The notes under the pieces: model-generated
Databases searched by the model: none
Told to the model about the DNA's origin: nothing
What the model saw: the letters and a program-made list of their open reading frames with translations, nothing else
DNA from: Clostridiaceae bacterium AM27-36LB
GTDB taxonomy: Bacteria; Bacillota; Clostridia; Lachnospirales; Lachnospiraceae
Reading direction: 5' to 3'
Assembly: GCA_003480725.1 (NCBI GenBank)
Contig: QUJQ01000002.1
Coordinates: 378,754 to 442,753, forward strand
Length of the DNA: 64,000 bases
Translations under genes and position numbers: made by a program
Part shown: positions 17,339-25,755 of the stretch, piece by piece
How the letters are laid out: every line of letters starts with the position of its first letter
How positions within the stretch are numbered: position 1 is the first letter of the stretch

Positions 17339-18501
17339 CAGATCTCTCTTCCTTTATAAGCTTCCATGAAAAGCTCCTTCAGTTCTTCCCTTGTCGGAAC
17401 TCTTGGATTGGTTGCCGTACAGGAATCTGCCATTGCTGCATCCACCATCTCATCCAGAGCAGCCACAAACTCATTTTCCGGAATTCCAAGATTCTTAATA
17501 CAGGATGGTATATTCAGCTTTCTGATAAGCTGTTTCGTTGCACGGATCGCACCAAATGCACTCTGTCTGCTGCTTCCGTTATCAAGCGATAAAACAGTAG
17601 ACATCTTTGCATAACGTTCTGCCGCAGGTGTGAGAGAAGTACGGCATCCACAATTGTATGCCATCACATAGGGGAGAAGCACTGCATTGGCTCTTCCATG
17701 TGGAATATGGAAATGTCCGCCCAGGGTATGTGCCATACTGTGATTGATGCCAAGTCCTGCATTGGAAAATGCCATTCCTGCCAGACAGGATGCATGATGC
17801 ATCTTCTGCCTTGCATACAGATCTTCTTTTGTCAGTTCTTCTAAATTCTTTCCTGCTGCTTTGTACGCTTCCGGAAGATATTCAAATACAAGCTTCATGG
17901 ACTTTTCAGCAGCTGCATCGGTAAAATCATTGGCCTTTGATGAAACATACGCTTCATACGCATGTGTCAGTACATCAATACCGGTATCAGCAGTGATCGA
18001 TGCCGGCACTGTCTTGGTAAGCTCTGCATCCAGAACCGCCGCATCCGGGAGCATATTCTCAGAGATCAGCGGATATTTTGCTTTCTTATCCGGATCGCTG
18101 ATTACTGCAAAGGTCGTCACTTCACTTCCAGTACCACTGGTCGTCGGAATCGCAACAAAGTATGCTTTTTCCAGCATACCTTCTCTTGATGCCAGATAAT
18201 TCATGGCTTTTGCCGCATCAATGGAAGATCCTCCTCCCAAAGCAAACAGTACATCCGGCTTTATGTCTACCATCATAGAGATCCCTTTTGTTACAGTTGC
18301 AATATCCGGATCCGGCTTGATCTCTGAAAAGATGGTAACTTCCACACCCATTCGTGCACAGATATCTGTAATATAGGAGACCTTTCCGCTTTCATGCATG
18401 AACCGGTCTGTAACGATAAATGCTTTTTTACGGCCCTGTAAAATCTCTGTCAGCCCATCACGATCCATATAGATCCTTGGCTTCACTAAGTAGCTGTCCA
18501 T
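17338..18501 (-). CDS. eutG: EutG-type iron-containing alcohol dehydrogenase
   Basis: 387 residues. Seen: FALGGGSSIDAAKAMNYL (NAD-binding), IPTTSGTGSEVTTFAVI, and the iron-binding histidine segment INHSMAHTLGGHFHIPHGRA. Known: group III Fe-dependent alcohol dehydrogenases; EutG/PduQ reduce acetaldehyde to ethanol and regenerate NAD+ inside the compartment. No clear N-terminal targeting helix is present (MDSYLVKPRIYMDR). Transcription into it must pass a terminator at 18530-18569. It has a strong GGAGG ribosome site. Confidence 0.92.
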   Translation of the reverse strand: MDSYLVKPRIYMDRDGLTEILQGRKKAFIVTDRFMHESGKVSYITDICARMGVEVTIFSEIKPDPDIATVTKGISMMVDIKPDVLFALGGGSSIDAAKAMNYLASREGMLEKAYFVAIPTTSGTGSEVTTFAVISDPDKKAKYPLISENMLPDAAVLDAELTKTVPASITADTGIDVLTHAYEAYVSSKANDFTDAAAEKSMKLVFEYLPEAYKAAGKNLEELTKEDLYARQKMHHASCLAGMAFSNAGLGINHSMAHTLGGHFHIPHGRANAVLLPYVMAYNCGCRTSLTPAAERYAKMSTVLSLDNGSSRQSAFGAIRATKQLIRKLNIPSCIKNLGIPENEFVAALDEMVDAAMADSCTATNPRVPTREELKELFMEAYKGREI

Positions 18502-18529
18502 TTTCTAGTAACCTCCTTACATTCTTCAG

Positions 18530-18569
18530 AAAATAAAAACAGCACCATATAATTCTACTTATACGGCGC
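18530..18569 (-). terminator. Intrinsic terminator (probable attenuator) in front of eutG
   Basis: On the minus strand an 11-bp stem with two G-U pairs (GCGCCGTATAA/TTATATGGTGC) and a 6-nt loop is followed by TGTTTTTATTT. It stands between the first gene of the operon and the 23 others, so full expression requires readthrough. Known Firmicute eut operons use EutV antitermination at such sites. I could not recognise the paired hexaloop target convincingly. Confidence 0.7.
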
Positions 18570-18605
18570 GCCTTCCGATATCAATAAAAGAAACCTTTTG
18601 ACAGT

Positions 18606-18896
18606 TTACCATGATTCTGAATTGATTCGCTTAACAGCTTCATCCACTGCGGATGCAGATCCCAGAATCGCAAGGCAGGTCAGATGCTGCGGACAATTGC
18701 CGCTAATCTCAAACACTTCCACATCCGATGCTTTCTGAGCAAGATCACTTGCATAGATCAGATCACATACATTCCCATTGAGCACCGCCAATGCAGAATG
18801 CTCCTGAAACAGCACATCAAGTCCTTCCATCCGTGCTCGCCTCATAATAATCTGCCTGGTTCCTTCTGACACCGTTTTCATAATATGAATCTTCAT
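18606..18896 (-). CDS. Divergent permuted BMC-domain protein, first gene of the eut operon
   Basis: 96 residues from the ATG at 18896, chosen because AGGGAAGGA lies 9 bases upstream; the frame is open 46 codons further up but those codons overlap leader hairpins. Seen: LIYASDLAQKASDVEV and TCLAILGSASAVDEAVKRI align with IIAADVASKAGGIKI and TLIITGEVASVEAAM of the EutS at 16982, so it is probably a fourth, divergent permuted BMC protein. The segment before the first of these motifs is unlike the other copies. It is separated from eutG by a terminator, so it may be made in different amounts from the rest. Function unknown. Confidence 0.7.
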   Translation of the reverse strand: MKIHIMKTVSEGTRQIIMRRARMEGLDVLFQEHSALAVLNGNVCDLIYASDLAQKASDVEVFEISGNCPQHLTCLAILGSASAVDEAVKRINSESW

Positions 18897-18946
18897 CGAT
18901 GTCATTCCTTCCCTATTCACTTTTTCAATCAACAAGTCAGGTAACT

Positions 18947-18974
18947 GATATATGCATATGGCGCTGCACATATC
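18947..18974 (-). promoter_or_regulatory. Leader hairpin upstream of the eut operon
   Basis: A 10-bp stem with one G-U pair (GATATGTGCA/TGCATATATC) and an 8-nt loop lies in the leader. Upstream of it GATGATT and AATCATC can also pair around a small inner hairpin (about 18986-19038). The roughly 150-nt leader is thus highly structured. No B12-box sequence of a cobalamin riboswitch is visible. Confidence 0.45.
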
Positions 18975-19053
18975 CTTTCGTTCATTTGATGATTCTGTCT
19001 TTTTCACCTGTCTCCGAGCTGAGCAGTTGTACAAATCATCTTTTCAACACGTC

Positions 19054-19083
19054 CTTAGTATACCTCATTTATTGCAGTTTGTC
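19054..19083 (-). promoter_or_regulatory. Promoter of the eut/BMC operon
   Basis: On the minus strand TAGACA and TATACT are spaced by 17 bases, just upstream of the leader of the first BMC gene. It is the only good promoter I see for the 24-gene operon. Coordinates are approximate to a few bases. Confidence 0.6.
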
Positions 19084-19146
19084 TATTCATTCATAAAATT
19101 TTTTTTAACAGCTATACAATAGTTACAATTTTTCTTTTTTATGTCC

Positions 19147-19200
19147 ATTTTTAAGCAAAAAGAAGGAAGAGTCTCCTCTTCCTTCTTTTTGCTTAAAAAT
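19147..19200 (-). terminator. Perfect 25-bp inverted repeat at the end of the acetyltransferase gene
   Basis: Two 25-base arms (19147-19171 and 19176-19200) are exact reverse complements around a TCTC loop. Read on the minus strand the stem ends in CTTCCTTCTTTTTGC, so it terminates the acetyltransferase transcript; the last codons and stop of that gene form part of the stem. It separates this gene from the eut promoter. Confidence 0.8.
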
Positions 19201-20425
19201 ATGTATAATTCTTTGGTTTCCGGCTCCAGCCGATGGCATTCTGTATATCCTGCACATAAGCATGATCACTGCATTCCATCTGCTCAGACCACAGGAATGC
19301 TTCCAGTGGGATCGCACCCACAACCATCGAAGACAGATCTGCAATCTTTGCCTTCAGAACCACATCTGCTTTCTGAGCATCCGTCTGGCATACCCGATCC
19401 CCCTCTATCCGAAGCCGGATCGTCTTATTGTTGGATTCCATAAAATCATCCTCTACCTGGAGCTCCAACGTAAATGCTCTGCTCACAGGCTTGTCACAAT
19501 GACTTTGCTGTCGAAAATATTCCTCCAGATCCAGAATGCGGAACATAAATCCCATGATCTTCCTTCCCGTCTCCTGAATTGCCCCATCATATGCCCGGTT
19601 CTCGCCACTGTCCGGATTCGTAAATAATATATGGAAATATTCTTCATACGTATAGATGCGTACTCTCTCGATCTGATCGGTCTGTGAAGCAAAAAACGTC
19701 AGAAACTGCTTCATGGTCTCCATATCCTCACAGACCAGTTCACGCACCGCCAGGTCATGATACATATCTGTATAATGATCCACTTGCACAAAATCAAAGG
19801 TCAGATATCCTGTAATCTTTCCATTTCTTCTGCAGACTACCACATATGGTTCATCAAAGATCCGATGCTTATCCATAAAAGGATGGATCGTCGCTCCATG
19901 TGTTTTTCTGGCATATTGCCGGTAGAACTCCAGTATTTCTTCCTCATCCTCTGGTCCTGCATAAGATAAACCAGATTTATCTCCATAGGAACGGATATAT
20001 TGTGGACGCGGTGAATACATTACCTGTTCCGTACAATATCCATATCCCATTTTACGATAAAAAGCCGGATTAAATGGATGCAGTGCTCCAACTGCCGTGC
20101 CTGTCTGTGCAAATACCCCCATCTGAACCCTGAGGAGATTTCTTGCAATATGTTCCTTCTTGTGCAGAAAATTTGTGGATACATAGGCAGGTGCACCCAT
20201 TTTCATCATCTTCCCACGGACATTCATCTCAAAATCCATCATAAGAAGAGAACCTATCATGGTGCCGTCATCATCAAAACAGCCAAGATATCTCCCTTCC
20301 TCCGGTCTGACAAGTTCTCCTGGCATATTGTCCAGTAATGCCTGCGGTGTCTTAGATGGGAACGCTGTCTGTACATTTCTTCTGAGCTGCTCCACTTCTG
20401 CTGGTTCTACAAAACGTATTTCCAT
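19193..20425 (-). CDS. Eis-like GNAT N-acetyltransferase with SCP2-like C-terminal domain
   Basis: 410 residues. Residues 1-150 form a GNAT domain (GRYLGCFDDDGTMIGSLLMM, then GALHPFNPAFYRKMGYGYC as the acetyl-CoA region), a second GNAT-like domain follows (ITGYLTFDFVQ), and the last 110 residues (TLRLRIEGDRV type; VVGAIPLEAFLWS) are sterol-carrier-like. Known: Eis proteins acetylate amines on aminoglycosides, peptides or other substrates. The substrate here cannot be inferred. It is a single-gene unit with a terminator at its end; a TATAAT lies about 60 bases upstream. Confidence 0.85.
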   Translation of the reverse strand: MEIRFVEPAEVEQLRRNVQTAFPSKTPQALLDNMPGELVRPEEGRYLGCFDDDGTMIGSLLMMDFEMNVRGKMMKMGAPAYVSTNFLHKKEHIARNLLRVQMGVFAQTGTAVGALHPFNPAFYRKMGYGYCTEQVMYSPRPQYIRSYGDKSGLSYAGPEDEEEILEFYRQYARKTHGATIHPFMDKHRIFDEPYVVVCRRNGKITGYLTFDFVQVDHYTDMYHDLAVRELVCEDMETMKQFLTFFASQTDQIERVRIYTYEEYFHILFTNPDSGENRAYDGAIQETGRKIMGFMFRILDLEEYFRQQSHCDKPVSRAFTLELQVEDDFMESNNKTIRLRIEGDRVCQTDAQKADVVLKAKIADLSSMVVGAIPLEAFLWSEQMECSDHAYVQDIQNAIGWSRKPKNYTYF

Positions 20426-20513
20426 CTTTTTTCTTCCCCTTACAATTCAATTTTCAGCGCCATATCATTCGATTCATATGCACCCATTATATCACCTTCG
20501 TACAAAATAATCA

Positions 20514-21545
20514 TCACTTAATAAAAAGTTTATGCAAATCGCTGAACAGAATCACAGCCATCAGTCCCATCAACAATACAAATCCTGTAAAATGCACCAT
20601 ACTTTCTTTTTCCTGTGGAATAGCCTTGCCGCGAATAGCCTCAAGGACCAGAAATACCAGCCGCCCCCCGTCCAGTGCCGGTATGGGCAGGAGATTCATC
20701 ACTCCCAGATTCACACTCAGAAGGATTGCGATCATGATCATATTCATAGTCACATAATACCAGCCATCTACCCGGGATTCCTTGTAGGTATCACCAATCG
20801 TGCTGACAATTCCCACCGGACCGGACATTTCCTCCAGTCCCACCTGTCCGCCGATCAGCATCTTCAGGCTCTCAACGGTGGCCTTCAGCCAGTAGCGGAT
20901 CTCTGCACAGCTGTATCCAACTGTTTCCAGTGCACCGCCCTTTTCCCGCTGCACAGTTCTGGAAAATCCATAGAGATAAGCTCCGGTGTCGCTTTGCTTC
21001 GGAGTCAGCACAACCGTCTGCTTCTCTCCATTCCGTTCAAAGACTACTGTTGCCGTCTGTCCCTGATGAAGACTGCTGTAAAGACTTACCTCCCGGTAGA
21101 GCCAAGTACGGCTTCCATTGATGCTGATGATCTGATCACCATCTTCCATGCCAGCCTCTGCTGCCGCAGAATCTGGAATAATGTCCACCATTGTATTGTC
21201 GTAGCCCACGCTTCCCACAATGATCAACGCCAGCACCCATGCCAGAATAAAATTAAATACAGGGCCTGCCGCCACCACAGCGATCCGTGCCCAGACAGAT
21301 TTATTTCCAAAAGCACCTGCAGAATCGCTGGCTTCTTCCTCTCCTACCATCTGACAGGAACCACCGATTGGCAGAAGTTTCAGCGAATATCGTGTATCTC
21401 CCCACACATGGCTTAAGAGTCTTGGTCCCATGCCAAGAGAAAATTCAATCACTTCAATACCATTCCATTTTGCCAGAAGAAAATGTCCAAGCTCATGAAA
21501 TATAACGATCGCACTGAATATGATCAGTGCCAGAATATAACTCAA
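20514..21545 (-). CDS. rseP: RseP-type intramembrane site-2 zinc metalloprotease
   Basis: 343 residues with the TTG at 21545 as start (AGGTGG four bases upstream); the open frame reaches 21563. HELGH near residue 20 is the zinc site, NLLPIPALDGGRLVF near the C-terminus is the third-ligand motif, and a PDZ domain (SAAAEAGMEDGDQIISINGS) lies between membrane segments. Known: M50 proteases cut membrane-bound anti-sigma factors and signal peptides. It is the last gene of the pyrH-frr-uppS-cdsA-dxr operon, a common arrangement. Confidence 0.92.
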   Translation of the reverse strand: MSYILALIIFSAIVIFHELGHFLLAKWNGIEVIEFSLGMGPRLLSHVWGDTRYSLKLLPIGGSCQMVGEEEASDSAGAFGNKSVWARIAVVAAGPVFNFILAWVLALIIVGSVGYDNTMVDIIPDSAAAEAGMEDGDQIISINGSRTWLYREVSLYSSLHQGQTATVVFERNGEKQTVVLTPKQSDTGAYLYGFSRTVQREKGGALETVGYSCAEIRYWLKATVESLKMLIGGQVGLEEMSGPVGIVSTIGDTYKESRVDGWYYVTMNMIMIAILLSVNLGVMNLLPIPALDGGRLVFLVLEAIRGKAIPQEKESMVHFTGFVLLMGLMAVILFSDLHKLFIK

Positions 21546-21546
21546 T

Positions 21547-22689
21547 CTACCACCTGCTCTCAATCATGTCATAGGTTGCAGCCTCTGTCTGAAGGATCTG
21601 CTCTACAGTCGGAGCCTCCACAACCTTGTGGGCAGCCATACACTCACTGATAATCTCAGGAATATCGAGAAAACCGATCTTCCGATCCAGGAATTTGGCT
21701 ACTGCCCGCTCATTGGCCGCATTATAGACCGTCGGCATGGAGCCGCCTGCGGCTGCCGCATCAAATGCCAGCTTCAGTCCCAGGAAATTCTCCATATCCG
21801 GTTTTTCAAAAGTAATCTGGTTCAATGACCAGAAGTCCAGCCGGTCTCCCGGCAGATACTTGCGATCCGGATAATACAGGGCATACTGGATCGGCAGCTT
21901 CATATCCGGTGTGCCAAGCTGCGCAATCACTGCGCCATCTACAAACTCCACCATGGAATGGATGATACTCTTAGGCTGCACCACGATCTGAATATCTTTT
22001 GGTTCCACGCCGAAGAGCCAACGTGCCTCCATCATCTCCAGACCTTTATTGACCAGCGTTGCAGAGTCAATGGTAATCTTTCTTCCCATGGACCAGTTCG
22101 GATGCTTCAGGGCATCCTCCACCTGTACATGTTTCAGTTCTTCCTTTTTCTTTCCGCGGAACGGACCACCGGAAGCTGTCAGAAGAATCTTCTTCAACTG
22201 ACTTCTGTGCTCTCCGTTCAGACACTGGAAAATCGCGCTGTGCTCACTGTCCACCGGAAGAATCTGTACGTTGCACTCCTTCGCCAGCGGAATAATAATA
22301 TGACCTGCCGTTACCAGTGTTTCTTTATTGGCAAGCGCAATATCCTTTCCAGCTTTCATAGCTGCGATAGTCGGGCGAATGCCGATCATACCTACGATTG
22401 CCGTCACCAGGATCTCTGAAGACGGTTCTGTCGCCACCTCCAGAAGTCCATCCATGCCACAGACCACCTTCACATCCAGATCTTTTACTCTGTCTTTTAA
22501 TTCCTTTGCCTTTTCTTCTTTCCATACAGCTACCAGTCCCGGATGGAACTCGCGGATCTGCTTTTCCAGCAGTTCAATATTATTTCCCGCCGCCAGTGCT
22601 GTGATCTGAAGATCACCATTTTCTCTTGCCACTTCCAATGTCTGTGTGCCAATGGAACCAGTAGATCCTAAGATTGCTATCTTCTTCAT
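21547..22689 (-). CDS. dxr: 1-deoxy-D-xylulose 5-phosphate reductoisomerase
   Basis: 380 residues from the ATG at 22689 (Met-Lys-Lys-Ile-Ala-Ile). The NADPH loop GSTGSIGTQTLEVA starts at residue 7; LPVDSEHSAIFQCL, TASGGPFRG and IHSMVEFVDGAVIAQLG are metal and substrate motifs. Known: it makes 2-C-methyl-D-erythritol 4-phosphate in the non-mevalonate isoprenoid pathway. The frame is open 22 codons further upstream but the GlySer-rich Rossmann start argues for the internal ATG. Its product feeds uppS, two genes upstream. Confidence 0.96.
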   Translation of the reverse strand: MKKIAILGSTGSIGTQTLEVARENGDLQITALAAGNNIELLEKQIREFHPGLVAVWKEEKAKELKDRVKDLDVKVVCGMDGLLEVATEPSSEILVTAIVGMIGIRPTIAAMKAGKDIALANKETLVTAGHIIIPLAKECNVQILPVDSEHSAIFQCLNGEHRSQLKKILLTASGGPFRGKKKEELKHVQVEDALKHPNWSMGRKITIDSATLVNKGLEMMEARWLFGVEPKDIQIVVQPKSIIHSMVEFVDGAVIAQLGTPDMKLPIQYALYYPDRKYLPGDRLDFWSLNQITFEKPDMENFLGLKLAFDAAAAGGSMPTVYNAANERAVAKFLDRKIGFLDIPEIISECMAAHKVVEAPTVEQILQTEAATYDMIESRW

Positions 22690-22747
22690 CTGCTGTTCTC
22701 CTGTTCTCCTGCAGTCGCTTCTGACTGCCTTATTTATTCCCGACCGA

Positions 22748-23557
22748 TCATCCAAGCATCCTTAATGCAAGTACATAGATCATGGGAGCTGTAACGATCA
22801 CGCTGTCAAACCGGTCCAGGATTCCTCCATGTCCTGGAATCAGCGTACCATAATCCTTAATGCCATGTTGTCTCTTCACCGCTGATGCCGCCAGATCTCC
22901 AATCTGGGAAGCCGCTGCACCCACTGCGCAGATCAGGGCAAAGGCTGCCGTATACTTACCCAGCAACGCTCCATACGCCGCTCCAAGCAATGCCGCACCT
23001 ACAACGCCCCCGATGGCTCCTTCAATGGATTTCTTCGGACTTAATACCGGTGCCAGCTTATGCTTTCCGATCAGTACACCTGTACAGTATGCGCAGGTGT
23101 CGCAGCCCCATGCACTTAAGAAGATCAGCCAGACCAGTTGAAATCCATCTTCCAGCATCCGGGTCTGATAGATAAAGCTCAGCATCACCGGCACATAGAA
23201 GATGCCGAAAAATGCTGCCATGATCTGCTGGGTATTGTATTTAGGATAGGAAATCACATATTCCAGCATGATCAGCATAAATGCCGCAACCAGTGTAAGC
23301 CACAGATTTTCTTTCCATGTCGGATTGCCACCACAGACAACAAAGCTGATGAACGACCATAGTCCCGTACCAATCATGCCGATCCACCAGAGAATATCCC
23401 ATCTGGGAATCTCCAGCACTCGATAGAATTCATGAAGGCCAATAAAACCCGCCAGTGTTACTGCGATCCAAAGCGGCCAGCTGCCAAATGCACAGGTCAC
23501 GCCAATGATTACCAGCAACAAAATACCACTGGTCAGTCTGGTTAAAAATGCTTTCAT
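22748..23557 (-). CDS. cdsA: Phosphatidate cytidylyltransferase
   Basis: 269 residues with about seven membrane helices and the CdsA signature [12 protein letters not shown] followed by [19 protein letters not shown]. Known: it makes CDP-diacylglycerol from phosphatidate and CTP, the branch point for phospholipids. Its start overlaps the uppS stop by 4 bases, indicating coupled translation. Confidence 0.95.
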   Translation of the reverse strand: MKAFLTRLTSGILLLVIIGVTCAFGSWPLWIAVTLAGFIGLHEFYRVLEIPRWDILWWIGMIGTGLWSFISFVVCGGNPTWKENLWLTLVAAFMLIMLEYVISYPKYNTQQIMAAFFGIFYVPVMLSFIYQTRMLEDGFQLVWLIFLSAWGCDTCAYCTGVLIGKHKLAPVLSPKKSIEGAIGGVVGAALLGAAYGALLGKYTAAFALICAVGAAASQIGDLAASAVKRQHGIKDYGTLIPGHGGILDRFDSVIVTAPMIYVLALRMLG

Positions 23558-24249
23558 TCTTCTTTCACTCCCCCATACCGACGGTCACGACCATTGTATT
23601 TTTCAATCGCTTTTTCAAGCTCCGCCTTATTAAAATCCGGCCACGGTACATCAGTAAAATAAAACTCTGTATAAGCAAGCTGCCACATCAGATAATTGGA
23701 TAATCTAAGTTCTCCGCTGGTACGGATCAGAAGATCCGGATCAGGGATTCCTGCTGTATCCAGATGATCACTGATCACCTGCTCTGTAATATCCTCCGGT
23801 GCGATTCCTTCTGCCACGATCTTTTTCACTGCACGGCAGATCTCATCCCGACTTCCATAATTAATGGCAATCGTAAAGTTCAGTCCGTCCTGATCCTTAG
23901 ACTCTTCCTCCAGCTTTGCAATGCTTGCCTGGATATCCTCTGCCAGTCCGCTCTTATCTCCGATCACACGCACGCGCATATGATTTTTCTTCGCCGTCTT
24001 GACACAGGTCTTCATATAATTGCGCAGCAATGTCATCAATGCATCCACTTCATCCTTGCTACGCTTCCAGTTCTCCGTGGAAAATGCATAGACTGTAAGA
24101 TATTTGATACCCATATAATATGCATCTTCACAGATTTTCTCCACATTTTTTGCTCCCTGTACATGTCCATAATTGCGGGGCATGCCTTTTGCTTTGGCCC
24201 AGCGGCCGTTTCCATCCAGAATGATCGCCACATGCTGCGGAATATTCAT
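23554..24249 (-). CDS. uppS: Isoprenyl transferase (undecaprenyl diphosphate synthase)
   Basis: 231 residues from the ATG at 24249, which has GGAGG 8 bases upstream. [19 protein letters not shown] is the catalytic Asp/isoprenyl diphosphate motif; [13 protein letters not shown] and [19 protein letters not shown] follow as expected. Known: makes the C55 lipid carrier for peptidoglycan and wall polymers. It is separated from frr by a structured spacer. Confidence 0.95.
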   Translation of the reverse strand: MNIPQHVAIILDGNGRWAKAKGMPRNYGHVQGAKNVEKICEDAYYMGIKYLTVYAFSTENWKRSKDEVDALMTLLRNYMKTCVKTAKKNHMRVRVIGDKSGLAEDIQASIAKLEEESKDQDGLNFTIAINYGSRDEICRAVKKIVAEGIAPEDITEQVISDHLDTAGIPDPDLLIRTSGELRLSNYLMWQLAYTEFYFTDVPWPDFNKAELEKAIEKYNGRDRRYGGVKEE

Positions 24250-24286
24250 ACCGGTTTCCTCCAAATTCTCTCTAAAACGTGTTTTA

Positions 24287-24348
24287 GGCTGCTGTCGGAC
24301 AAGAAAACCCGTGATTCACAGCTCTCCTCATGTTACCCAACAGCAGCC
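24287..24348 (-). repeat. Hairpin element between frr and uppS
   Basis: A 12-bp stem (GGCTGCTGTTGG/CCGACAGCAGCC, one G-U) closes a 38-nt loop. On the minus strand it is followed at once by a second small palindrome, CTAAAACACGTTTTAG. No proper T run follows. It could be a processing site or a copy of a dispersed element. Confidence 0.55.
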
Positions 24349-24363
24349 TCCCTCATTGCATGC

Positions 24364-24918
24364 CTATACGGTCATGATCTCTTTTGTTTTCTCTTCTACA
24401 GCTTTATCAATGTCGCTGATGTATTTATCAGTCATCTTCTGTGCCTGATTTTCCAGATCCTTCTGATCATCCTCCGTCAGCTCATTGTTCTTGTTCATCT
24501 TCTTGAATGCTTCGTTTGCATCACGACGGATATTGCGGATCGCAACCTTTGCCTCGTCGCCTTTTTTCTTCACATCTTTGGCAAGTGCTTTTCTGCGCTC
24601 CTCAGTGAGTTCCGGGAAGATCAGGCGGATAGACGTACCATCGTTGGTCGGGTTGATACCAAGATCAGAAGTCATGATCGCCTTCTCGATCTCACGGATC
24701 AGCTTTTTCTCCCACGGCTGGATCTGAATGATTCTTGCCTCCGGTACAGATATATTTCCTACCTGCTGAAGCGGAGTCGGGGTTCCATAATAATCAACTT
24801 TGATCTTGTCCAGCACATGCGGATTGGCACGTCCTGCACGGATTGCTGCATAATCTCTCAGCAGCGCATCAAATGATTTTGTCATCTTGCTGTCATATAC
24901 TTTTAATCTCTCATCCAT
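24364..24918 (-). CDS. frr: Ribosome recycling factor
   Basis: 184 residues, the standard length. IRAGRANPHVLDKIKVDYYG, IRLIFPELTEERRKALAKD and RNIRRDANEAFKKM are RRF signatures. Known: with EF-G it splits post-termination ribosomes. It starts 14 bases after pyrH, the usual partner. Confidence 0.97.
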   Translation of the reverse strand: MDERLKVYDSKMTKSFDALLRDYAAIRAGRANPHVLDKIKVDYYGTPTPLQQVGNISVPEARIIQIQPWEKKLIREIEKAIMTSDLGINPTNDGTSIRLIFPELTEERRKALAKDVKKKGDEAKVAIRNIRRDANEAFKKMNKNNELTEDDQKDLENQAQKMTDKYISDIDKAVEEKTKEIMTV

Positions 24919-24932
24919 CTATATATCCTCCC

Positions 24933-25628
24933 TTATACGGTCACTTTTGTTCCGGAAAATTTTCCTTTTAATGTATTAACGATACTGTTTTCTTCATTCA
25001 ATCCAAACACCATCATCGGCATCTTGTTCTCCATGCACATGATAGATGCTGTCAGATCCATCACGCCCAGCTTCTGATCGATCACCTGCTGAATCGGGAT
25101 CTCATCATATTTCTTTGCTTCCGGATTCACCTTCGGATCGCTGTCATAGACACCGTCCACCGCCTTAGCCAGCAGAATCACATCTGCCTCGATCTCCACT
25201 GCCCGAAGAGTTGTGGTGGTATCGGTGGAGAAATACGGATGTCCGGTTCCGCCTGCGAAGAAGGTCACTACCCCTTTCTCCAGGCACTCAACAGCTGCAT
25301 CCTTGGTAAACATCTCAGCCATCGGTCCCATGGTAAACGGAGTAAATACCTTGGTCTTCATTCCCACGCTGCGGAAAATCTCAGACACATAGATACAGTT
25401 CATCACAGTTGCCAGCATACCGATCTGGTCAGATTTTGTACGGTCAATATTGTTGCTGGTACGGCCTCTCCAGAAATTGCCTCCTCCGATCACAATAGCT
25501 ACCTGAACACCGCTGTCACACACCTGCTTTACCTGTTCTGCAACCTGAAGGCAGGTTGCCTCATCAAATCCGGTATGCTTCTCACCGGCCAGAGCTTCTC
25601 CACTCAGTTTCAAAAGTACACGTTTCAT
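24933..25628 (-). CDS. pyrH: UMP kinase
   Basis: 231 residues from the ATG at 25628 (GAGG 7 bases upstream). KRVLLKLSGEAL, VIGGGNFWRGRTSN and FTMGPMAEMFTKDAA are bacterial UMP kinase motifs. Known: hexameric kinase making UDP from UMP, regulated by GTP and UTP. It heads the operon that runs through rseP. Confidence 0.96.
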   Translation of the reverse strand: MKRVLLKLSGEALAGEKHTGFDEATCLQVAEQVKQVCDSGVQVAIVIGGGNFWRGRTSNNIDRTKSDQIGMLATVMNCIYVSEIFRSVGMKTKVFTPFTMGPMAEMFTKDAAVECLEKGVVTFFAGGTGHPYFSTDTTTTLRAVEIEADVILLAKAVDGVYDSDPKVNPEAKKYDEIPIQQVIDQKLGVMDLTASIMCMENKMPMMVFGLNEENSIVNTLKGKFSGTKVTV

Positions 25629-25688
25629 ATCGCACCTCAATTTTTTCTCGCAGCACGCAGTATCCCCGCATGCCTCATATCTGTCGTT

Positions 25689-25717
25689 ATTCTACCATAA
25701 CACCAGAAGATTTTCAA
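25689..25717 (-). promoter_or_regulatory. Promoter of the pyrH-frr-uppS-cdsA-dxr-rseP operon
   Basis: TTGAAA and TAGAAT separated by 17 bases on the minus strand, about 60 bases upstream of the pyrH start. Confidence 0.65.
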
Positions 25718-25755
25718 CTGATACGTCAGTCGTCGGAACGGATTCCAGTCACTTC

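Noticed and set aside
18542..18590. Paired ANTAR hexaloop target before eutG
   Set aside because: The terminator loop has six bases, but I could not build two neighbouring hairpins with A at loop position 1 and G at position 4.
18897..19050. Adenosylcobalamin riboswitch in the eut leader
   Set aside because: Expected for a B12-dependent pathway, but I found no B12 box or matching core.
23764..24876. A 370-codon open frame on the plus strand across uppS and frr
   Set aside because: It runs opposite two conserved genes and has shadow composition.
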